DNA from: Cellulomonas hominis
GTDB taxonomy: Bacteria > Actinomycetota > Actinomycetes > Actinomycetales > Cellulomonadaceae
NCBI RefSeq assembly: GCF_014201095.1
Contig: NZ_JACHDN010000001.1
Span: 558,001 to 622,000 of the forward strand
Direction of reading: 5' to 3'
DNA length: 64,000 nucleotides
Shown: in pieces, positions 24,412 to 32,877 of the stretch
How positions within the stretch are numbered: position 1 is the first letter of the stretch
Layout of the letters: each line of letters starts with the position of its first letter
Position numbers and translations under genes: made by a program
Notes under the pieces: generated by a model
Seen by the model: only the letters and a program-made list of their open reading frames with translations
Databases searched by the model: none
Told to the model about the DNA's origin: nothing

Positions 24412-24733
24412 CGACCGCGTCCTCGACGGTCGCGTACGGCCGGAGCACCCGGTCCATGGTGGTGAGCTCGAGCACGGTGCGGACCTGCTGGCCGACCCGG
24501 GCGATCCGCAGGTCGCCGTCGGCCGCGCGCGCGGTGCGCAGGCCGCCGACCAGGGCGCCCAGCCCCGACGAGTCCAGGAAGGTGGTCTCGGCGAGGTCGA
24601 CGACGACCAGGGTGCGCCCGGCGGCCACCTCGGCGTCGACCGCCGCCTTGAGCTCGCCGGCGGCGGCCATGGTCAGCCGGCCGCGCACCCGCACCACCGC
24701 GGCCTGCCCGACCTGCTCGGTCACCAGCTCCAT
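24398..24733 (-). CDS. STAS-domain anti-anti-sigma factor, 111 aa
   Basis: RsbV/SpoIIAA-like switch protein. The conserved loop VDLAETTFLDSSGLGALVGG contains the phosphorylatable serine (S55 or S56), with the flanking beta-strands VRVRGRLTMAAAGELKAAV and LRIARVGQQVRTVLELTTMD in the usual places. Unphosphorylated it would bind the RsbW-like kinase; the SpoIIE phosphatases would reset it. It starts 22 nt after the glycosyltransferase stop, hence is co-transcribed with it. Confidence 0.9.
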   Translation of the reverse strand: MELVTEQVGQAAVVRVRGRLTMAAAGELKAAVDAEVAAGRTLVVVDLAETTFLDSSGLGALVGGLRTARAADGDLRIARVGQQVRTVLELTTMDRVLRPYATVEDAVGAAR

Positions 24734-24755
24734 CGACTCTCCTCCTCAGGAACCC

Positions 24756-26735
24756 TCAGGACGCGCGCCGCGCACGCGCGCGGCGGGGCGCCGCGTCGTC
24801 CGCCGCGCCCGGGTACCCCCGGTACCGCAGAGCCTGCACCACCACGCTCAGCACCACCAGGTCGTACCCGACCCACACGAGGTTGACGGCGGTGCCCACC
24901 CACCAGGACAGGCCCATCGACGCCCGGACGGTCCCGACCACCGCGGCGACCACGAGCAGCACCATCGCCGTGAGCTGCGGCCACACGAGCCGGGCCTGGC
25001 CCGGGCGCCGGCGGCCGCCCCGCGGGGTCTTCGGCGTCACCGCGAAGCCCAGCGGCCGGCCGAACCACACGTTCGCGGCGGCGGTCCAGACGGCCTTGAT
25101 CCAGACCGGGAACAGCGCGAGCGCGTACTGCTGGCCGCGCCAGGTCCGGACCCCGCGCGCCGCGATGACGAACAGCAGCTGGCTGGCCAGGAAGAACGGG
25201 ATGAACCGCACGAAGAAGTCCTGGCTCCAGGCGGTGACCGGCAGGACGCCGAAGCACAGGAAGATGATCGGCGCGGCGAGGTACACCAGCGCCGCGAACC
25301 CGGACAGGTACGACCACATGGTCGCGAAGTACATGAGCCGCTGCCCCACCGCGAGCCCCCGCACCGTCAGCGGGTTCTCCTGGAGCATCACCTGCATGGT
25401 GCCCTGGGCCCACCGCAGGCGCTGGGTCATCATCGTGCCCAGGTCCTCCGGCGCCAGCCCGTGCGCCAGCCGCTCGTGGTGGTAGACCGTCCGCCAGCCC
25501 AGCGCGTGCAGCCGCATCGCGGTCGCCATGTCCTCGGTGACCGACAGCGTCGCCACCGGCATCACGGCCTGCGCCTCGGCGGAGCGGCCCACGTCGACCG
25601 CCCGGACCAGCGCCTGCACCGACTCGATCGCCCCCAGCGGCGACCACTCCCGGTCGGCGAGGCGGGCCAGAGCGGGCTCGTCCACCACGACGGCGTCGAT
25701 CTGGTCGTCCCGGGCGATCGGCAGGGCGGCGATGGCGGCGAGGTCGGCCTGGATGCCGGCGACGTCGTGCGCGACGACGGAGGCCGAGATCGCGTCCACC
25801 CGGCGCTGGAACCCGTAGGTGACGTCCGACAGCGGCTCCCCCGCGTCGAGGGCGCCGAGCGCCTGCGCCGCCGCCTCCTGCACCTCGTGCAGCACGGCGG
25901 CCTGCTCCGCGTCGGGCGCGGTGCGCTGCGCCTGCTCGAGCACGCGGCGGGCGGCGTGCAGCGCCTCGCGGACCGAGCGCTCGGTCTCGCGCACGTAGCC
26001 GACGAGGCCGAGCTGCATGAGCGCGTCGCGCCGCAGCACCGCGTTGGACCCGCAGAAGAACGCCGCGTTCCAGCCGTCCTTGCCCTGCTGGATCGGGCCG
26101 TAGAACAGCGGCGCCTGGCTGCCCAGCGGGTCGGCCTCGGTGACGTTCGTGAAGAACTGCGGGGTCTGCACCAGCGCCACCCGGTCGTCCGCGAAGTACC
26201 CGAGCGTCCGGTCGAGGATCTCCGGCTCCGGGATCTGGTCCGCGTCCAGCACGAGCAGGAACTCGCCGTCCGTCACGAACAGCGCGTTGTTGAGGTTGCC
26301 CGCCTTGGCGTGCCGGGGCCGGTCCGTCCAGTCCGCCGAGCGCTCGATGTAGCCGACGCCGGCGGCCCGGGCGGCCGCGGCGAGCTCGGGGCGCGAGCCG
26401 TCGTCCAGCACCCAGGTGCGGTGCGGGTAGCGGATGTCCCGCGCGGCCTCGGCGGTGCGCATGACGAGGTCGACGGGCTCGTCGTACGTGGTGACGAACA
26501 CGTCCACCGTGAGGTCGGCGGGCGGCGCGGGCGGCTCCGGTCGGCGGCGCGCCCGCCACATGGTCATGCCGAACAGCCCGACGTCGACGAACGAGTACGT
26601 CTCGGCGACGACCAGCGGCACGGCGATCCACCAGGCCGACCAGTTCACCGACTCCAGCCAGCGCCAGGCGATGTAGTTCAGGCCGAGCACGAGCGTGATC
26701 GTGACGACCACCCGCAGCACGAGCTGCTGCCTCAC
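24756..26735 (-). CDS. Cellulose-synthase-like family 2 glycosyltransferase, 659 aa
   Basis: Processive membrane glycosyltransferase. Two N-terminal helices (residues 5-25, 33-58), then the GT2 catalytic domain with DDGS (D111, D112), KAGNLNNAL, the metal-binding DADQ (D164, D166), TED near residue 400 and QRLRW near 438, the last being the acceptor-binding QxxRW motif. Between about 245 and 395 lies an extra alpha-helical insert not typical of BcsA. At least four C-terminal helices follow, with FAVTPKTPRGG; no PilZ domain is present. GTG at 26735 has AAGGAG upstream. Likely product: an exopolysaccharide or membrane-bound glycan. It heads an operon with STAS, RsbW-like and GAF-SpoIIE genes. 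Confidence 0.88.
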   Translation of the reverse strand: MRQQLVLRVVVTITLVLGLNYIAWRWLESVNWSAWWIAVPLVVAETYSFVDVGLFGMTMWRARRRPEPPAPPADLTVDVFVTTYDEPVDLVMRTAEAARDIRYPHRTWVLDDGSRPELAAAARAAGVGYIERSADWTDRPRHAKAGNLNNALFVTDGEFLLVLDADQIPEPEILDRTLGYFADDRVALVQTPQFFTNVTEADPLGSQAPLFYGPIQQGKDGWNAAFFCGSNAVLRRDALMQLGLVGYVRETERSVREALHAARRVLEQAQRTAPDAEQAAVLHEVQEAAAQALGALDAGEPLSDVTYGFQRRVDAISASVVAHDVAGIQADLAAIAALPIARDDQIDAVVVDEPALARLADREWSPLGAIESVQALVRAVDVGRSAEAQAVMPVATLSVTEDMATAMRLHALGWRTVYHHERLAHGLAPEDLGTMMTQRLRWAQGTMQVMLQENPLTVRGLAVGQRLMYFATMWSYLSGFAALVYLAAPIIFLCFGVLPVTAWSQDFFVRFIPFFLASQLLFVIAARGVRTWRGQQYALALFPVWIKAVWTAAANVWFGRPLGFAVTPKTPRGGRRRPGQARLVWPQLTAMVLLVVAAVVGTVRASMGLSWWVGTAVNLVWVGYDLVVLSVVVQALRYRGYPGAADDAAPRRARARRAS

Positions 26736-26883
26736 TCCCGGCTCCTTCCGCAGACCGGACGACACGTCCGCCCACGGCGGTGCCACCCGGCGCGACCCTA
26801 CCCAGCGGGCGCGCGGCCCGCGCGCCGACCCTCCGCCCCGCACCGCTTCCTCAGGACGGGTCAACGACCGCCCCCCGCTGCCG

Positions 26884-29163
26884 ATGACTGGGCACGTGAC
26901 CGGACGTGCCCGACCGTCCCCGCTGCTGATCGCCGTCGCCGGCTGCGGGACCCTGGCGCACGCCCTGCTCCCGGTGGGGCCCGTCCAGGACGCCGTGTAC
27001 CTGCTGGTCGCGGTGCTGGCGGTCGTGGCCACGGCCCGGGCGACCGCCCGGCTGCCCCGCGCGCGCCGCGCCGCGTGGCTGCTGCTCACACTGGGCCTCG
27101 CCGCGTGGGTGCTCGGCGACGCGATCTGGACGTTCCTCGAGCGGGTCGCCGGCACGGACCCCTTCCCGTCCGTCGCGGACGTCGCGTACGTCGCGTCGTA
27201 CCCGCTGCTCGCGCTCGGGCTGGTCCGGGCGTTCCCGGCCCAACCGGGACGTCGGCAGCCGGTGTGGCTGCTCGACGCGTTCATGCTCGCGAGCGGCGGG
27301 CTGGTGCTGCTGTGGGTCTTCGTGCTGGAGCCGGCGCTGGCGGGCGGGTGGTCCGCACCGCTCGCCGCGGTCGTCGGTGCCCTCTACCCGCTCGGGGACG
27401 GCGTGCTGCTGGTGGTCCTCGCCCGCTCGTTCGCCGCGACCGGCCCCTGGTCCCGGGCGCACCAGCTCACCTCGCTGTCGGTGGTCGGCATCCTGCTGGC
27501 CGACCTCGCGTTCCAGCTCGCCCCGGCGTGGCCGTGGCTCGAGCGGCACGTCGCGGTCGCGGACACCCTGTGGCTCGCCGGCTACGTGCTGCTCGCCGCC
27601 GCGGCCTCGCACCCCTCCGCCGCGTGCCCGGCGCCGCCGCGGCCGACGGGCGAGCTGACCGGGGTGCACATCGCGTTCCTCTCCGTCTCGGTGGCCGTGC
27701 TGCCGGGGACGCTGGTCGTCGAGGCGCTGCGCGGCGGCCCGGTGCACCTCGTCCAGGTCTGCACGATCGGCGCGGCGCTGATCGTGGTGTTCATGACCCG
27801 GTTCGGCGGCCTGATCCGGGACATGCGCCGGCAGCACGCCCGGCTGGAGCACCTCACGGTGACCGACCCGCTCACGGGGCTGGCGAACGGGACCGGGCTG
27901 GCGCAGCGCGTCGAGGCCGGACCCGCCGACGCGCCGGAGGGCACCCGCCCCGCGGTGCTGCTGGTCGCGCTCGACGGGTACCGCGTGGTCATGGAGACGC
28001 TGGGGTACGGCGTGGCCGACGACCTGCTGCGCGCGGCCGCCGGCGTGCTGGCCCGGGAGGCCGACGACGGCGCGACGGTGGCCCGGCTGGGCCGGGACGT
28101 CTTCGCGGTCGGCCTGGACGTCGCCGGGCCGGACGAGGCCGAGGCGGCCGCCCGGCGGCTGCTGCACCGCCTGGCCGCCCCGGTCCCGGTCCGGGGCATG
28201 GACCTGGCCGCGGGCGCGCTGGTCGGCGCCGCGGTCGGCGTCGAGCGTCCCGTGTCGTCCGCGACCCTCCTCGGCCGCGCCGACGCCGCGCTCTCCGGGG
28301 CCCGGGCCCGGCCCGACCGGCTGGCCCTGGACCGCAGCGGCGGGTGCGACGAGTCCGGCTCGGCCCTGCCCGAGGCCGACCTGCTGCGCGGCCTGCCCGC
28401 GGCCGTGGCGGCGGGCGAGCTCGTCGTGCACGTGCAGCCGATGGTGGCCGTCGCGAGCGGCCGCATCGAGGGCGCCGAGGCGCTCGTCCGGTGGCAGCAC
28501 CCGGAGCACGGCCTGCTCGGCCCGGCGGCGTTCGTGCCCGCGGCGGAGCGCACGGGGCTGATCCGCCCGGTCACGCTGCACGTCCTCGACGTCGCGCTGG
28601 GGCACTGCGCCCGGTGGCGCGCGGCGGGCGCGCCGTGGTTCGTCGTCTCGGTGAACGTCTCCGCGCACGACCTGGACGACGACCGCCTCCCCGCGGACGT
28701 CGGCGCCGCGCTCACCCGGCACGGGCTGCCGGCGGACGCGCTGGCGCTGGAGGTGACCGAGACGATGGCGATGCGCGACGGCGTCCGGGCGGAGCGCACC
28801 CTGCGCGCGCTGTCCGGCCTCGGCGTGCACCTGGCCATCGACGACTACGGCGTCGGCTACGGCTCGCTGGACTACCTGCGGCGCCTGCCGTTCACGGTGC
28901 TCAAGGTGGACCGGGCGTTCGTCGCCCCTGCCGCGGACGACCGGGTGTGCGCGGAGATCCTGCGCTCGACGGTCGACCTCGGGCACGCGCTGGGGATGCA
29001 GGTGGTGGCCGAGGGCGTCGAGGACGCCCGCACCCTCGCCCTGCTGCGGGACCTGCGCTGCGACTCGGCGCAGGGGTGGGCGCTCGGCCGTCCCTGCGCG
29101 CCCGCCGCGCTGGACCCGCTGCTGCGCCCGGCGGTCCCGTCGCCTGCCACCCCTGTCGATTAG
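26884..29163 (+). CDS. Membrane c-di-GMP phosphodiesterase (degenerate GGDEF + EAL), 759 aa
   Basis: About nine N-terminal hydrophobic segments (residues 10-310) anchor a GGDEF-like domain (TDPLTGLANGTGL onward) whose signature reads GRDVF (403-407), so cyclase activity is unlikely. The EAL domain is well kept: EALVRW (532-534 EAL), VSVNVS, LEVTET, the metal-binding IDDYGVGYGSLDYL, FTVLKVDRAFV, VAEGVED and QGWALGRP. It should hydrolyse c-di-GMP, perhaps with GTP binding to the GGDEF domain as regulator. It is divergent (148 bp) from the glycosyltransferase operon. The ATG at 26884 is my choice; GTG 26896 is an alternative. Confidence 0.87.
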   Translation: MTGHVTGRARPSPLLIAVAGCGTLAHALLPVGPVQDAVYLLVAVLAVVATARATARLPRARRAAWLLLTLGLAAWVLGDAIWTFLERVAGTDPFPSVADVAYVASYPLLALGLVRAFPAQPGRRQPVWLLDAFMLASGGLVLLWVFVLEPALAGGWSAPLAAVVGALYPLGDGVLLVVLARSFAATGPWSRAHQLTSLSVVGILLADLAFQLAPAWPWLERHVAVADTLWLAGYVLLAAAASHPSAACPAPPRPTGELTGVHIAFLSVSVAVLPGTLVVEALRGGPVHLVQVCTIGAALIVVFMTRFGGLIRDMRRQHARLEHLTVTDPLTGLANGTGLAQRVEAGPADAPEGTRPAVLLVALDGYRVVMETLGYGVADDLLRAAAGVLAREADDGATVARLGRDVFAVGLDVAGPDEAEAAARRLLHRLAAPVPVRGMDLAAGALVGAAVGVERPVSSATLLGRADAALSGARARPDRLALDRSGGCDESGSALPEADLLRGLPAAVAAGELVVHVQPMVAVASGRIEGAEALVRWQHPEHGLLGPAAFVPAAERTGLIRPVTLHVLDVALGHCARWRAAGAPWFVVSVNVSAHDLDDDRLPADVGAALTRHGLPADALALEVTETMAMRDGVRAERTLRALSGLGVHLAIDDYGVGYGSLDYLRRLPFTVLKVDRAFVAPAADDRVCAEILRSTVDLGHALGMQVVAEGVEDARTLALLRDLRCDSAQGWALGRPCAPAALDPLLRPAVPSPATPVD

Positions 29164-29232
29164 TAGACGATTCAAGTATCCTCGTCCGACCGACCGGCGC
29201 CCCGCGGCGCCGACCGACCGGAGGAGACCCCC

Positions 29233-29874
29233 ATGCCCGACCGCCGTCCCACCGCGGCCGAGCGCCAGGCCCGCCTGGCCGCCGTCCGAGCCGAGCAGCG
29301 CAGCAAGGAGCGCCGGCGCACCGTCACCATCGCCTCGATCGCGGGGGTCCTCGTCCTCGCCCTCGTCGGCGTGAGCGCCTGGGTGATCCTCGACGCCGGT
29401 CGCGAGAACGCCGCCCTCGAGGCGCAGGCCGAGCAGGCCATCGACGGCGTCGAGCAGATCGACGGCCTGACGTTCAACCACGTCACGACCGCCGTCGACT
29501 ACGCCCAGGACCCGCCCGCGGGCGGCGACCACAACGCGGCCTGGCTGAACTGCGGCGTCTACACCGAGCCCGTCCCGGACGAGAACGCGGTGCACTCCCT
29601 CGAGCACGGCGCGGTGTGGATCACCTACGACCCCGCGCTGCCCGCCGACCAGGTCGCCGCGCTCGAGGCGCTCGCCGCCGGCCAGAGCTACGTGATCGTC
29701 TCCCCGTACGAGGGCCTGGACTCGGCCGTGGCCGCCTCCGCGTGGGGCTACCAGCTCAAGGTCGACTCCGCCGACGACGAGCGGCTCGCGGTGTTCGTGC
29801 AGAAGTACCTGCTGAACCCGGAGCTCGCGGAGGTCGGCGCCCCCTGCTCGAACGGCGTGGGCGTCCCGGCGTGA
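29233..29874 (+). CDS. DUF3105 membrane-anchored protein, 213 aa
   Basis: A basic N-terminus (AERQARLAAVRAEQRSKERRR), one transmembrane helix (about residues 31-52), then an extracytoplasmic DUF3105 domain with the conserved DPPAGGDHNAAWLNCGVYTEPV and NAVHSLEHGAVWITYDP blocks, rich in His and Cys, consistent with metal binding. A strong SD (GGAGGAG) precedes the ATG. The next gene overlaps by GTGA. DUF3105 and DUF305 genes are frequently neighbours in actinobacteria, which suggests a joint role at the cell surface; no activity is established to my knowledge. Confidence 0.88.
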   Translation: MPDRRPTAAERQARLAAVRAEQRSKERRRTVTIASIAGVLVLALVGVSAWVILDAGRENAALEAQAEQAIDGVEQIDGLTFNHVTTAVDYAQDPPAGGDHNAAWLNCGVYTEPVPDENAVHSLEHGAVWITYDPALPADQVAALEALAAGQSYVIVSPYEGLDSAVAASAWGYQLKVDSADDERLAVFVQKYLLNPELAEVGAPCSNGVGVPA

Positions 29875-30572
29875 CCTCGCCCGACGCGCCCGACGCGCCC
29901 GGCACCGCCCCCGCGGCGGGCCGGGGGCACGGGCGCGCGGTGCTCGCGGTCGTCGTCGTGGCCGCGCTGGCCCTCGGCGCCCTGGCCGGCGCGCTGCTCG
30001 CCCGGCAGCCGACGCTCACCGCCGCCGCCGAGGGCTCGGTGGACGCGGGGTTCGCCCGGGACATGCAGGCGCACCACGCGCAGGCCGTCGAGCTCGCGGT
30101 GCTGGTCCGGGACCGCAGCACCGACGAGGAGGTGCGGACCGTCGCCCTGGACATCCTGCTCACCCAGCAGAACCAGATCGGCCAGATGGCGGGCTGGCTG
30201 TCCACGTGGGGGCTGCCGGCCGCCGCATCGGACGCGCCGATGGCGTGGATGGCCGGCGAGGAGCACGCCCACACCGCCGGCGCCGCGGACCCCGACGCCC
30301 CCGCCGGCTACGCCGCGATGCCCGGGTGGGTGTCCCGGGAGGACCTCGCGCGGCTCACCGCCGCCGACGGCGCCGAGGCCGACCGGCTGTTCCTCGAGCT
30401 GATGATCCCGCACCACGAGGGCGGCGTGGCGATGGCCGGGTACGCCGTCGAGCACGCCCGCCGGCCCCAGGTCGTCGCCCTGGCCCGGAACATCGTGACG
30501 TCGCAGGAGCGCGAGCTGATTGCGCTGCACGCGATGCTCGACGCGCGCGGCGGTCCGCTGCCCGCGCCCTGA
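29871..30572 (+). CDS. DUF305 (ferritin-like fold) membrane-anchored protein, 233 aa
   Basis: Short N-terminal tail, a transmembrane helix (about residues 22-45), then a helical DUF305 domain with the paired motifs FARDMQAHHAQAVELAVLV and LFLELMIPHHEGGVAMAGYA. The repeated M-x-x-HH pattern is the hallmark of the family and resembles metal-binding four-helix bundles, often near copper genes. The GTG start at 29871 overlaps the DUF3105 stop. Met- and His-rich middle (PMAWMAGEEHAHTAG). Confidence 0.87.
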   Translation: MTSPDAPDAPGTAPAAGRGHGRAVLAVVVVAALALGALAGALLARQPTLTAAAEGSVDAGFARDMQAHHAQAVELAVLVRDRSTDEEVRTVALDILLTQQNQIGQMAGWLSTWGLPAAASDAPMAWMAGEEHAHTAGAADPDAPAGYAAMPGWVSREDLARLTAADGAEADRLFLELMIPHHEGGVAMAGYAVEHARRPQVVALARNIVTSQERELIALHAMLDARGGPLPAP

Positions 30573-30581
30573 CCCGCCCGC

Positions 30582-32414
30582 TCAGTCGCCGCCGCGCAGC
30601 TCCAGGCTGATCTGGTCGGCGTCGAGCACCTTGAGCGCCTCGGTGAGCGCCCCCGACGAGGCGGTGCCGAGGTCCCGGACCCGCAGCAGCGCCTCCCGCT
30701 GCGCGGTGAGCGTCGCGAGGCGCAGCTCCCGCACCTGGGCCGCGGCCGACGCGCGGTCCGCCTCGGCGGCCTCGTCCTCGTCGACCTCCTCGCCCTGGCG
30801 CGCGGCGATCCGGCGGGCCTTGTCCAGCACCGCCGGGTCGTACGGGGTGCCGTCCGCGCGCCGCAGGTCCGGGTCGCTCAGCAGGTCCGCCGCCGCGCGC
30901 GCCATCTCGACCACGAGCCGCTCCACGTCGGCCCGCTCGTCGGCGCCGTCCCGGGACAGCCCCAGCCGGCGCACCACCCAGGCGAGCGTGCCGCCCTGCG
31001 CCAGCAGCGTCCCCGCCGCGACGCCGAACGCGACCAGCACGAGCAGCGCCCGGTGCGGGGTCTCGCGCGGCAGCGACTGGGCGGCGGCCAGCGTGACGAC
31101 GCCGCGCATCCCGGCCCACACCAGCACGGCGCCCTCGCGCGGCCCGAGCGGCTCGGCCTGCAGGTAGTCGATGTCCGCGATCCGCCGGATGATCCGGGTG
31201 CGGAGCCGGGAGGTGCGGTGCTCGACGCTGTCGTCGCGGCCCACCGCCGGGCGGCGGCGCGGGACGCCGCGCAGCGTCCGGCGCCGCGTGCGCGGGTCGT
31301 CGACCGCGCCGGACGGCGGCGCGCCGGGGACGCGCAGCCGGGCGAGCTCCTCGGGCGTCATCGAGCCCAGGGCGTCCACCCGGTCGCTCGCGGCCGTGAG
31401 GTACCCGCGCACGGTGGCCCCCCGCCGGGCGCGCCGGGACAGCGTCCGCAGCAGGAACGCGACGTAGCCGGTGCGCACCAGCAGCACGACGACCGCCGAC
31501 AGCGCGGCCAGCCCGAACGCGATCCCCAGGTGGCCGTGGTCGTCCTGGACCTCCTCGACCAGGCCGTACAGCTCGAGGCCCATGAGCAGGAACACGCCCC
31601 CCTCGAGCAGCAGCTCCAGCGTCCGCCAGTTCGCCGCCTCCGCGATCCGGTCCTGCGGCCGCAGCCGCACGCTCCCCGCACCGGCCACCAGGCCCGCGGC
31701 GACCGTCGACACCAGGCCGGAGGCCCCGAGACGCTCCGCCGGCAGGTAGGCGATGAACGGCACGAGGAACGAGATCGCCGTGGTGAGGTGCGGGTCCGAC
31801 ACCCGGGTCCGCAGCCACAGGCTGACCTTCCCGACGACCGCGCCGACGACGACGGCCACCACCACCGCGTACACGAAGTCCGCGAACACGCCCCAGAGGG
31901 TGACCGACGTGGCCGTCGCCGCGATCGCCGAGCGGAGCAGCACCAGCGCGGAGGCGTCGTTCAGCAGGCTCTCGCCCTCCAGCACGGTGACCACGCGGGG
32001 GCTGACGCCGGACTTGCGGACGATCGACGTCGCGACGGCGTCGGTCGGGCTGAGGACCGCGCCCAGCGCGATGCCCGTCGCGAGCGAGACCTCGGGGACC
32101 AGCGCGCTGAAGATGAACCCGAGCACCACCGACGTCACCACGACGAGCAGCACCGACAGCCCGCTGATCGCCGTGAGGTCCCGGCGGAAGTCCATCGTCG
32201 GCAGCGACACGGACGTGGCGTACAGCAGCGGCGGCAGCACCACGCCGAGGATCCACTCCGGCTCGATCTCCACGGCCGGGACCACCGGCAGCAGGCTGAT
32301 CCCGACGCCGAGCAGGACCAGCAGCAGGGGCGCCGCCACCCCGACGCGCGGGGCGAGGGCCGTCACGGCGATGACGGCGATCGCGCCGATCAGGCCGACG
32401 AGCAGCAGGTCCAT
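30582..32414 (-). CDS. CPA1-family Na+/H+ antiporter (NhaP-like), 610 aa
   Basis: Twelve or so transmembrane segments over the first 430 residues. The ion-binding motifs are present: SPTDAVATS (122-130) and GESLLNDASALVLL with N152-D153, plus GMRGVVTLAAAQSLP. A long cytoplasmic insert (about residues 335-430, Arg-rich) interrupts the membrane domain, and a charged cytoplasmic tail of about 130 residues (EDEAAEADRASAAAQ, probable coiled coil) ends the protein. It would exchange monovalent cations for protons across the inner membrane. The ATG at 32414 overlaps the merR stop (TGATG), so both are made from one transcript. Confidence 0.88.
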   Translation of the reverse strand: MDLLLVGLIGAIAVIAVTALAPRVGVAAPLLLVLLGVGISLLPVVPAVEIEPEWILGVVLPPLLYATSVSLPTMDFRRDLTAISGLSVLLVVVTSVVLGFIFSALVPEVSLATGIALGAVLSPTDAVATSIVRKSGVSPRVVTVLEGESLLNDASALVLLRSAIAATATSVTLWGVFADFVYAVVVAVVVGAVVGKVSLWLRTRVSDPHLTTAISFLVPFIAYLPAERLGASGLVSTVAAGLVAGAGSVRLRPQDRIAEAANWRTLELLLEGGVFLLMGLELYGLVEEVQDDHGHLGIAFGLAALSAVVVLLVRTGYVAFLLRTLSRRARRGATVRGYLTAASDRVDALGSMTPEELARLRVPGAPPSGAVDDPRTRRRTLRGVPRRRPAVGRDDSVEHRTSRLRTRIIRRIADIDYLQAEPLGPREGAVLVWAGMRGVVTLAAAQSLPRETPHRALLVLVAFGVAAGTLLAQGGTLAWVVRRLGLSRDGADERADVERLVVEMARAAADLLSDPDLRRADGTPYDPAVLDKARRIAARQGEEVDEDEAAEADRASAAAQVRELRLATLTAQREALLRVRDLGTASSGALTEALKVLDADQISLELRGGD

Positions 32415-32812
32415 CAGACGACCACCGGGGCCTCGGCCGCGCGCACGACCCCGCGGTACCAGTCGATCTTGTCGGCCAGGTGCGCCTGCTGGCGGTTCAG
32501 CAGCGCGATCGTCGCGGCGACCTGCGCGGCGTGCGCCTCCAGCAGGGCCAGCCGCTCCGGCACCGTCGCGTCCGCCCCCGGGCCGGTGTCCAGCGCGAGG
32601 GCCGCGTACCGGCGCATCGCCGCGATCGGCATGCCCGTGTCCCGCAGGCAGCGCAGCACGCCCAGCCAGTCCAGGTCGGCGTCGTCGTACACCCGCCGCC
32701 CCGCCGCGTCCCGGCGCACGTCGCGCACCAGGCCGATCTTCTCGTAGTACCGCAGGGTGTCCAGGCTGAACCCGGAGCGCCGCGCGGCGACGGCCGGGGC
32801 GTAGGTGGTCAT
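32414..32812 (-). CDS. MerR-family transcriptional regulator, 132 aa
   Basis: N-terminal MerR winged helix (VAARRSGFSLDTLRYYEKIGLVRDVRRDAAGRRVYDDADLDWLGVLRCLRDTGMPIAAMRRYAAL), then a long dimerisation helix (LALLEAHAAQVAATIALLN) and a short tail. The C-terminal part lacks Cys metal ligands, so it is not a metal sensor; it matches the small AKR-associated MerR group. Divergent from an aldo/keto reductase with a perfect 16-bp palindrome between them. Translationally coupled to the antiporter gene. Confidence 0.88.
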   Translation of the reverse strand: MTTYAPAVAARRSGFSLDTLRYYEKIGLVRDVRRDAAGRRVYDDADLDWLGVLRCLRDTGMPIAAMRRYAALALDTGPGADATVPERLALLEAHAAQVAATIALLNRQQAHLADKIDWYRGVVRAAEAPVVV

Positions 32813-32840
32813 GGGCCCAGTGTGCCCGCGACGTCCCCCC

Positions 32841-32871
32841 TTGCGCTGGAGCGCGCTCCAGCCGACACGCT
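32841..32871 (+). promoter_or_regulatory. MerR-type promoter with 16-bp palindromic operator
   Basis: The perfect palindrome CTGGAGCGCGCTCCAG (32846-32861) fills the gap between a -35-like TTGCGC (32841-32846) and a -10-like CACGCT (32866-32871). The resulting 19-bp spacer is the overlong spacing that MerR activators correct by DNA twisting. Transcription would start about at the ATG of the reductase (32878). Confidence 0.75.
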
Positions 32872-32877
32872 GGCGCC

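Noticed and set aside
24456..30572. A 2038-codon plus-strand open frame
   Set aside because: It crosses the antisense of the glycosyltransferase and several real genes; only the part from GTG 29871 (DUF305) is genuine.
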